From: Aedes albopictus
Taxonomy: Eukaryota; Arthropoda; Insecta; Diptera; Culicidae
Reading direction: 5' to 3'
Length of the DNA stretch: 64,000 nucleotides
Assembly: GCF_035046485.1 (NCBI RefSeq)
Contig: NC_085137.1
Coordinates: 501,228,536 to 501,292,535, forward strand
The position numbers were made by a program, and so were the translations under genes. Shown here in pieces: positions 55,583-64,000 of this stretch. Position 1 is the stretch's first letter; each line of letters starts with the position of its first letter. The notes under the pieces were generated by a model. The model was not told where the DNA came from. It ran no database searches and was given only the letters and a program-made list of their open reading frames with translations.

Positions 55583-56059
55583 CAGTTTCAGTTGCGCAAG
55601 TGAAAGGTTCGCGATAAAGAGGCTGGTGGCGCTACGCCATCCGGAAGTGTTTCGTTTGCAAAGTGCGCGTGACATTTGTATGAACTGTCGATTTGGACAT
55701 CGTTTTGAATAATTCGTGACTGTGTTAAGTTTTTTCTTGCCAAAATTCTGAAATTCTCTTTCATTTTTCGTTTTCATCTGGTCTGGTGAGTTTGTTCCTG
55801 CATATTGTTGTGTAGCCTAAACGTCGGCCAAACTTATCCTTTCACTTAACCCTTAACACTTGTTACCAACCGTTTGGGTAACAATGACTTGTGTGGTGGA
55901 AAGGCTAGCTGTTGGTTCAGAGCATGTTATTGTTATTGTTTTTTTTTATTGAATATTGTATGTTTATATTATTTATTTAAATGTCTTAGTTTATAAAAAA
56001 TGTTGGTCTCCACAGGTTTGTGTTTGAGTTATGTTTATTTTACGCTTAGTAGTTTAAGG
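55583..56059. other. Unassigned DNA
   Basis: No gene recognised. Confidence 0.35.
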
Positions 56060-56260
56060 TGTCTCTCTATTTATTTATTTGTTCATTCATTTATTTATTT
56101 AATAATTTTGTTCTGTTCATATATTCCGATTGTAGATTTGTTTATTATTCAGATGCTTTATTTATCTATTTATTTATTTATATTTATTTATTTTTCCCTA
56201 TTTATTTATTTATTTATTTACTATTCAAAGTTAGATGCTTTATTTACATAATTATTTATT
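56060..56260. repeat. (TTTA)n-rich low-complexity tract
   Basis: Frequent TTTATTTATT runs, imperfect tetranucleotide repeat. Confidence 0.85.
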
Positions 56261-56263
56261 CAC

Positions 56264-56775
56264 AAGGATGGAAATCTAGTGATCATGATCAGATTTCGAA
56301 TGTGTCACGGTTGCAAGGCATCGCGCGATCATAGCAACAACGATACAAATTTTGTCGTCAAGCATCATAACAATCAACGGTCCGAGAAGAATGATTCGCT
56401 CGGCATATGCGGGCGTGATGCGATCCTTATCATGAAGTCGAAATGATAAATTTGTGATTACATTCACTTTTTAAGTTTTCTTACTGCTTTATCATCGATA
56501 TATGATTATAAATGTATTATTTCTAATAATGAATGCAATTTACGTGTGCATAAGTGGCATAAATTGTGAAGAATAAAATTTATCACGACTTGTAACATGA
56601 TCCGATAACGGGTCATCGCGCGATAAAGCGTGCATCAGATGCTTTGATTGTCTCTGTGATACAAGCACGGTGTGAGGCGTTGGCATCATGCTACTCCATG
56701 AACAAGGCTATCTTGGATTATTCGTATCCTGTATCATTTATCGCTTGAAGTGATTTTCTTCCATCCTTGTTTATT
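56264..56775. mobile_element. Probable MITE with ACAAGGATGGAAA ends
   Basis: ACAAGGATGGAAA at the left is inverted as TTCCATCCTTGT at the right. The interior has CATCGCGCGAT motifs near both ends (56319, 56614). No coding capacity. Confidence 0.5.
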
Positions 56776-57298
56776 CAGATTTTTTATCTAATTTATTCAA
56801 TTATTTATTATTTACAAAAACGAAAACACGTGTCCGTTAGGTTTTGTTAAGGCATTGCATGTGGCCACAATCGGAAGTTTAGCTTAATTTCACAAGACAC
56901 CTTGATTAATGTAATTTGTTTAGAGTGTAAGTGGCTGTCATCATCATCATCTTCAGATCTGTCACCAAGAAAAAGAATATAAGGGATGGAATAAGGTGAG
57001 GGTCCAAGGGTGGTGAAAGACAAAACCCCCGCCCTACCGACAACTCCCTCCACACCACCGCCCCCTTATTGGGGACTATAAACGACATGGCAGAATTTCG
57101 AGGCTCTCTCTTATATTTTTGGTCCGGAGAAGTGATGGAAGTGACGGTCCGGTTTTGTCCGATCTTTTACAAACCGGTTTAGTTCCGCGAGTGATAATTT
57201 CGTTATACTAAAAATTAAAACTTATCCCAACGCCTATAACAAACTTAAACCCGACAGCTTAAATACCCCACTATTTCAAAAGCAGTTTGTTTGTAGGA
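56776..57298. other. Unassigned DNA upstream of a promoter-like site
   Basis: No coding sequence recognised; includes a (CAT)n-like stretch near 56940. Confidence 0.3.
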
Positions 57299-57799
57299 TC
57301 AGTATTTTGCCGCACCATGGACGATCAGTGAAGTGCACCGTGAAGATGCTGAGTCATCGAAAAGTCAGTGCTGATCGAGTTAGGCATGGCTGACCTTAAC
57401 GTACATTTAGTTCCGAGCGAGTGCGTGGTGCATAATGTATTGAAGTGTGATGTCAGGAAGAATTGTGTGGTGACCGACGAACTTTTGTGTGGTATTTCGT
57501 CAAGACTGTTGGTGTCGGTCGAACAATGGTGCACACTCGCTCGAAGACCACCAGCAATAAGCGCGCAGTGTACCACTTCCCGGACCCCAGAACTATGGCC
57601 GTACGCTTTTAAGGCCTTACCGTTAACCCCCCCCCCCCCCATGGAAAAGCTGAAGCTGTTCAGAAGACGCAACAAGCTGAAAAGAAGAAACCGAAGTAGT
57701 AGAAGAAGAGAAGCATGAAAAAGAAGCATGAGAGGAATCCGGAAGCACCCAGCATCAACAGCAGCAGTTCATCGTAGCAGCAACGGCCGCAACGTACCG
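57299..57799 (+). other. Possible first exon of an unknown transcript
   Basis: GGATCAGTATT at about 57296 matches an arthropod initiator (TCAGT). The following ~500 bp is less AT-rich than its surroundings and ends in a good donor, CCG/GTGAGC at 57800. An ATG at 57386 in fair context (GGCATGG) opens 110 codons (MADLNVHLVPSECVV...) to a stop at 57718; the C-terminal part is basic. The peptide is not recognised. It could equally be a retroelement leader. Confidence 0.25.
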
Positions 57800-58654
57800 G
57801 TGAGCTCATTCCATTTTTGTAAAACAACTACTCCCCCCCCCTTTTTCTACATCATTCAATAAACACTCAAATCAGTAAAATTTAGTATTAATAAAATGTG
57901 TATGGCCCTCTGAACCACAGCTTATTTGTTTAATTTTTGTTATGTTAGAAATCTTGTTTTCCATTGTCCGTTCCACTTTGTATTGTCCGCCTTTTCACCA
58001 CACCAACCCCTAGGAATTCTCCAAGACCACCTCAACGACCCTGAGATCCAGGTTACCAAAAAGAGGCCTTGAGTGCCCACCCCGGAAGCAGCCGTCGGCT
58101 CAAGACCAGCAGCTTGGGGCTTTGGCCGATTCCCGTCTGGAATTAGCGAGCAGAAAAACCTGGCTCGAAGAGATTCGTTTCACACTTACATTCCTGTGAC
58201 ACCTAGGCCAGAGAGGGAATAGAGGTCTCTGCATACCTTTCTTAGGTGTCCAATAAATCTCCCTTTTCCATCCCTCAGCTGTCGCAAGGACGTGGCCAGG
58301 ACAGCTCTCGGCCGTTGGAGGATTACGTCAATCTTGTCTTAGAGTCAGTGATTAGCCCCAAATCTCAGTGCTTTGGTAACGGACGGAAAGGAGGTAGTTC
58401 TCATAACAGAGGTCTTGGACTGTACGACCTACGAATTTGTGTGATTTGCTTGATGAGAATGCTAATGGTATCTAAAAGAAAAACGATTTTTTCTTTTTTT
58501 TATGTCTATGCTAGTCTTTCAGCTGTCCCAGTAAAAAGAAATATTATTAGAAATATTTTCTACTAATAATGGTATGACACTTGGATCTTTTCAAAGGGTG
58601 TTCATTAACATGTGCGCGCAATTTAGATGTTTTGTGAAATTAGCAATATTTTAA
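57800..58654. other. Unassigned DNA
   Basis: Contains AATAAA strings (57858) and moderately GC-rich segments (58010-58200) without recognisable coding motifs. Confidence 0.3.
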
Positions 58655-58752
58655 TAGTTATTTATGCAACAAGTTGCAAAATGATGATTTTTTCAGCACG
58701 AGTCGTACATTTATCCAAAGAGGCTTGCCGAGTTGCATTTTTTTGCAATTAT
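58655..58752. repeat. GCAACTCG-type short palindromic repeat, copy 3
   Basis: ATTTATGCAACAAGTTGCAA, TTTTCAGCACGAGTCGTACA and TTATCCAAAGAGGCTTGCCG keep the order seen at 34470-34607 (complement). Confidence 0.55.
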
Positions 58753-59228
58753 AAAAAAATACCCTTGAGTTAGATCATTTCTGACTGGCACACATGCCTC
58801 AAGAGAGAAACCACGTGCAAGCATCCATGCGCAAGAACCCTTTTTTTAATCAGGCAGGCTGTGTTCATAAGTATCACAAGTACTCGGAGTTGCGTCAAAA
58901 AGGAGCGTTGTTTGCTACTGCTGGTTCTCACTCTCAGGGTTGTTACAAGAAGCATGAAAAAAAATCCGCGCCAAATCCGCGCGAGCAAAATTTGAATCCG
59001 CGCCAAATCCGTGCGATTGTGAAAATGAATTCGCGCCAAATCCGCGTAAGTTTCATTTTTCAACATTACGTATATATTGAAAATTACATTTGAACACTCT
59101 ACAATAGTGCATGAAGTAAGGGTGCTTGAAATTGAAAGATTGAAGAAATTTCTAGCAAAAAAAAAAACATTGGAGAATCAAAAAAAAAACTACTAAAATT
59201 TATTCATGGAGATATCCCTAAAACTCTT

Positions 59229-59504
59229 CCTCCTCTTCTTGGCGTAACGTCCTCCTGGGACAAAGCCTGCTTCTCAGCTTAGTGTTCTATGAGCACTTCC
59301 ACAGTTATTAACTGAGAGCTTCCTCTGCCAATGACCATTTTGCATGTGTATATCGTATAGCAGGCACGAAGATACTCTATGCCCAAGGAAGTCAAGGAAA
59401 TTTCCTTTACGAAAAGATCCTGGACCGACCGGGAATCGAACCCGTCACCCTCAGCATGGTCATGCTGAATACCCGTGCGTTTACCGCCTCGGCTATATGG
59501 GCCC
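59229..59504 (-). mobile_element. tRNA-derived SINE (Feilai-type), intact
   Basis: 276 bp. On the minus strand it starts AGGGCCCATATAGCCGAGGC and carries the B box GGTTCGATTCCC; a GA-rich tail ends it. A 14-bp TSD TCCCTAAAACTCTT flanks it (59215-59228, 59505-59518). It supplies the uninterrupted reference for the SINE at 1506-5481. Confidence 0.9.
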
Positions 59505-59640
59505 TCCCTAAAACTCTTAAAATACCTGAATGAAACGGGAGGAATTTCTGAAGTTTTTAAATACAATGTCTGATACAAACTTGTTGACATAGTAGGCAAT
59601 CGCCTCTGTCCTGAGGGGTTATTTACACCCTTGACAACCA

Positions 59641-60146
59641 TGGAATGTTATTTTTTCCTAACAGTCAGTTCTTGACTAGACTCCGACCAGTGTGGTCGTT
59701 AATAAAGTTACTCCGAAACTTACCAGTGTCCGTTTCATTCCGAAGCTCCCACTTCAACAGGTTATGGGCACCAGCGCGAAGAACGTGGAAGCGGAGTGAC
59801 CATGTGCGGAATGCGGATATTCTCGGATGCAAGAGGTTTGTCGGAGGTGCTCACCGATGTGGTCTCGGAAGAAGTACAAGACACTGAAGACGACCTTACA
59901 GTTGAGGTCGAAATACGTATCTGTCAAAGGATGCAAATTCTTAGTGGAATTCAAAGGAACAGTACTCAACGCGATTTTCTTTTATTTACAGATATTCCCC
60001 TAACAAGCCCAGGTTAATCATCATAACCATGGAATGTTATTTTTTCCTAACAGTCAGTTCTTAACTAGACTCCGACCAGTGTGGTCGTTAATAAAGTGCT
60101 ACGAAACTATCCGTGTCCGTTTCATTCCGAAGCTCCCACTTCAACA
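59641..60146 (+). mobile_element. Miniature copia-type LTR element (TRIM-like)
   Basis: Two ~118-bp direct repeats (59641-59759 and 60030-60146), TGGAATGTTATTTTTTCC ... ACTTCAACA, enclose only ~270 bp. Immediately after the first repeat lies GGTTATGGGCACC, close to the initiator-methionine tRNA-derived primer site of Ty1/copia elements. Gag-pol is absent. The interior encodes a short CAECG...CRRC stretch (two CxxC pairs, about 59800-59850), possibly a remnant. No clear TSD was seen. Confidence 0.75.
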
Positions 60147-60309
60147 AAACTTTTTCGAACAATTCTTAAGATAATGAGCATGAATTCTAGTGGGATATTG
60201 TGGGGTAGTTCTTAGAACTTTGAGATTTTTTTTTTAGTAATGTCTGAATTATCAGTGATACATTCTAGAAAAAAACCTTATGATAAGTATTCTAAGTAGA
60301 ATACTTTAA

Positions 60310-60484
60310 GGCCCATTAATGAACAATACAGACTCTAAGGGGCAGGGAGTGACCTGGTCAAAAGTCTACACTTTATACTAATGTCGATAATTTTGTATGG
60401 ACAATGTCTATAACGGTGGATGGGGCGAGGATGGCTCTGGAATGACCAAAAATTAGTTTACCTAGTTTATGGACAGCGCCTCTA
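60310..60484. repeat. MITE-like repeat with TTTATGGACAGCGCC end
   Basis: AATACAGACTCTAAGGGG at the left and TAGTTTATGGACAGCG at the right are related to the repeat at 30010-30180. Ends approximate. Confidence 0.4.
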
Positions 60485-61754
60485 GAAAAAACTGAAGAAA
60501 TGCCTGTGAAAAACAGAAAATACCTTCCTCCGCTGTTATACTACTAAAAAATCCCTACAGCAACTCTGTGAAAGTTCCTGAAAGACAATGTTGCAATTTT
60601 TTAAAGATTTACTCGCTGGTTATTATTTGTTTAGGATTTTTTCTAGGATTTTTCTAAGAATGTTTCCAGTTTTTTGCCCATGAATTCCTTCAAAGATTCG
60701 CCAGGGGTTTTCTTCAACTTTTTTGCTATAATTCTCACGCGGATTTACATGTAATTTCCTTCATGGTGCCTCGTCAGATATTCCTAAAATGATCTAAGGA
60801 TTTCTAATTGATATGCCTCTAGAACTATGTGTTGGCCTTTGAAAATACCATTGGTAAATCTTTTCTTACGGGAATTATTTTAGTGGCTTCTGATGGATGG
60901 ATTACTCCAGCCATGGATTCCTAAGAAATATTTGTAAAGAAAATCTCAGAAACAAATTTGATTGTTTTTATTTTTTATGTTTAAGAAACCTGTATTCAAA
61001 GGATCAATCGTACCACATCCATAATGCGTAACTACAGCGCATTTCTCCCCTCTGCTGCAATGCTGAGCGCGCTTGTTATGCACTACAGCAAGCGTGCACA
61101 ACTTGGGAGATAAATGCGTTGTAATTACGCGCATGATCATCTTGGAGAAATTGTTGGAGATTTCCTTCAGAGAAATATTTTGTGGAGTTTCATCTAATTT
61201 TAAAAGAGATTCCAGTAATTCAGAAATGCTTCACATGACAATTCAATTCACATTTTTATAGTTTTGTCAGATAAACTCTTTAAAGATATTTTATCAGTAA
61301 TTTCTTTCGATTGAGGATTTTTTATAGAAAATTTTCAAGCATTACGAAACAATTCATTTGAGATTTTTTAATGTGAAAGCATTAACCCAAAAAAAGAAAA
61401 AAAAATGAAAGTTCATTCACAAAGGTCTAAAGTATAGTATCAGAAGAAATCCTTAGATAAATTCTTGAGATGCACCCTGAAGAAGACCCTTGATGATTTC
61501 CTGGATTTTGTTATGAAATTTCTCACAAGTATTCGGAGTACAGCTCAAAGTTTCGTTCATTCCTGTAAATCTTATACATAGATATTATATGTCAGATGAT
61601 CATTTATATGCAAAAAACTGCATGACGGAAGTGCAAAACCAATTCCGCGCCAAATCCGCGCGAGGGCCGAATTCTAGTGGAAAATCCGCGCCAAATCCGC
61701 GAAAATCGCGAAATCCGCGAAATTCGCAAAATCCGCGCTGTTGTAACAACCCTG

Positions 61755-62000
61755 CACTCTACGTCTGTTTGGCTGACCAAATCAGAATTGGAATCACTGG
61801 AATCTGATTAAGATTCGGTATGCCAAAAAGACATAGAATCGACATCGAATCGATATAAACCTACAGAAGGCAATTAGTGTTTCGGAAAAACCTGTGAAAA
61901 GTGTACCCTTGAAAAAGTGCCGAAAAGTACTACTTTTCGGCACTCTTAAAGGTGCTGAAAAGTACTACTTTTCGGCACTCTTATACAAGTGAAGAAAAGT
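61755..62000. repeat. Short direct repeats with ACTTTTCGGCACTCTTA
   Basis: GAAAAGTACTACTTTTCGGC is present twice in tandem (about 61922-61941 and 61959-61978). Each is also palindromic around AGTACT. Probably remnants of a small palindromic repeat. Confidence 0.6.
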
Positions 62001-64000
62001 AGGCCATTTCTGCATAATTTCGGTGATTGAAAAGTTCAATCTTATGCCATAGAATTGCAAAAAAAAAAACTATTAAATATTGTATTGATTGCAAATGAAT
62101 TTTTCGGACATGTTCAAATACCTATATTTCGAACATTATTAATCACTTTTCCGTACGTAACTCACAATCCGAATTACCTGCGTAATTTGATTGAGCCATT
62201 TTCGTTTATCTAGTATGTGCACGTGCCATGTTCTTTTAATGGGAAATCGATTCCGAAACATAAATCTTGCATCAAATGACACTAATGACCACCACGCTTC
62301 ACTTCGCCTTGTGGCGTTTCGAAACTGTTTTCCAACCCACCAATCCACTGATATATGAAACAATAGAGACGCGATCCACCACCAGTCGCACCATGGCAAG
62401 TGTTTTTGAACTTGAAATGTATTTAGATCTACTTTCGCTCTCTCGAACATCTCTCATCGGGTACAGCCATAATTCATCATAACTTCAGTCGAATATCTCG
62501 CAGTGATTTAATATTTCTAAAATAAACAAAACAACCTGCTGCTAATCAACGTATCCCCACCAGAATAGACCAACACCAACATGCGTCCCCCGCTCGTCTA
62601 ATGTTTTGGTTTTGAAATCGAACATTCCTCTCGACCGCGGGCGGGTAAACGCGCCCTCGATTGCACTTATTTTCGATCTCATTCAGCTAGCTACCAACGG
62701 CGCCTTCGGAATCCCCATGGGCCATAAATTAGTAATAATTTTATAATAAACCTGCACATAGTGTCTTGTAGGTATTTAAATTTAAATATGTATATGTATC
62801 CGCTTCTCATGCAGCTAAAGTGCAAAGGGGGGTGAAACAGGGATCCTAGTAACTGTTTATAATTTGAATTTGAAAATAGGGGATGGTCACTGGTGTATTT
62901 TGTGACTCTTTTGATGTAAAAACAAAAGAAACAAAGCTGGAATTTTTTATGTTTTTTTTTCTCTTATTTTTTCATTTTTTTTTGTTATTTTCTTATTTTT
63001 ACTTTTGTTGTTTTTGGCTACGCATTTTTTAACGAAAACATCGAAATTAACTTTTTTCCCCATTTTTCTATACATATGGACGTCCACTTGGCGACGGCTG
63101 TTAGTCGTTGGCTCACATGTAGGTACAACGGTTTTCATCGGTGCATGTTATGGGATTTATTTTTGTACGAAAATGCTCTCAATTTTGCACGTCCATTAGC
63201 CCTGTTGAGTTGTCCGTCCACTCACCATCCTCCCCCTACAAAATATTGTTCATCCTTTCCGACGACTTGCATAATTTATTCAAATCACAGCTCTTGCTGT
63301 TGATGATCGCGGTTTGACGAGCACGCAGATCATTGCTCTAACAAGTTTGTATTGTCTCCCTTGCCTTGTGAATGAGTGGCTAACGATTTGGGGTTTCCTT
63401 GTTGAACGAAGATGACTGACCTTGCTAGGCAGAATACAAGAGAAGTAGTACAACGAAATAGTTGTAGAATTTATAATTGAACTAGACTAGGTTAACCACC
63501 GATCTCAAATTGGGAAAGAAGAAGAATCGATGTTTTATTTCGTATTCCGTTTATTGTTTTTTTGTAGACATATTTATGATGGTCTTTTTTCTTGAACTTT
63601 GTTGTGTATACACCTACATATTCGCACAAGCAGTAATTCTAGTTTTGGCTGGTTGAAACTCGTGTGAGAATGAGGAACAACTCAAACAGAATGAGAAAAC
63701 ATTTCACAGTCTCAGACAAGATGTTTGTGCTGAATTCAATACAGTCGGCTCTCTGTAAGAATGAGACGCTGCCCTCACCTACGCCAACAAACTGATTTAG
63801 TTCATTTTTGGTGTGTGACAAGCCTATAGTAGACCCTAACCCACGGATGCCATTTCCTACGGACTAAAGATTTTACGAGGTTTCATTTTGAATGAAGTGC
63901 ATGCTTTAGAGACCTGATTTTTTTAAATACAACGCGTCTCAGGAAGTATGGGCACGACTCTCAATATTGGAATATTTTCTCACCGTCTTGAGGAAGGGAA
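62001..64000. other. Unassigned DNA to window end
   Basis: No gene or repeat family was recognised. The frames at 62139-62450 (minus) and 63639-63821 (minus) lack known motifs. The block 62630-62760 is less repetitive, with a clustered ATTA-rich stretch, and could be regulatory; this is speculation. Confidence 0.3.

Larger units (their letters stand above)
58935..61754. mobile_element. 2.8-kb element with CAGGGTTGTTACAA ends
   Basis: CAGGGTTGTTACAA at the left and its exact complement at the right, with CACTCT on both sides (58929-58934, 61755-61760) as a probable TSD. Just inside each end are CCGCGCCAAATCCGCG repeats (58965-59045 and 61645-61740). Nested inside are a Feilai-type SINE, a miniature copia-type LTR element and a GTCCATAAAC-ended repeat. 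No transposase. Confidence 0.65.

Noticed and set aside
57325..57729. 134-codon minus-strand frame with a leucine-rich start
   Set aside because: The hydrophobic stretch is the complement of a GAAGAAG-rich region. No signal-peptide context or domain supports it.
62630..62760. Conserved enhancer-like block with ATTA motifs
   Set aside because: Only composition suggests it; nothing in the window tests conservation.

Overview
The window looks like nuclear DNA of a culicine mosquito, most likely Aedes. The reasons are the density of nested transposons and MITEs, tRNA-derived SINEs of the Feilai type with (GAA)n tails, a Mag-like Ty3/gypsy element, BEL- and copia-type LTRs, and one clearly conserved animal gene with small introns. 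Species assignment is inference. No bacterial-type genes, CRISPR array, intact tRNA gene or rRNA gene was seen.

Layout. 1-6000: a ~350-bp repeat (called R1 here) holds a SINE, which holds a Transib-like element, which holds a hAT-like element; all three inner insertions have readable target-site duplications (TSDs). 6136-14817: a decayed Mag-like LTR retrotransposon with gag, RT, RNase H and integrase, broken by four insertions, a frameshift and a stop codon. 14818-22870: MITEs, a solo LTR and hairpins. 22873-26144 (minus strand): the last three coding exons of a TMEM35/NACHO-type membrane protein; one intron is 94% a heptanucleotide tandem array of about 2.7 kb. 26430-36760: nested palindromic, piggyBac-like, hAT-like and Tc1/mariner-like non-autonomous elements plus a SINE. 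37550-46878: one 9.3-kb unit with terminal inverted repeats (TIRs) and an 8-bp TSD whose interior is almost entirely two satellite-like arrays. 46900-64000: SINEs, solo LTRs, a miniature copia-type LTR element, palindromes and unassigned DNA.

The only gene I can defend as cellular is the TMEM35 homologue; its upstream exons were not found. The rest is mobile-element biology. Several copies occur filled and empty within the window, so some insertion histories can be read directly, such as hAT inside Transib and a Harbinger-like MITE inside one of two inverted arms.

All TIR, TSD and splice calls were read by eye. Superfamily names rest on TIR/TSD signatures and not on transposase genes, except for the LTR element.
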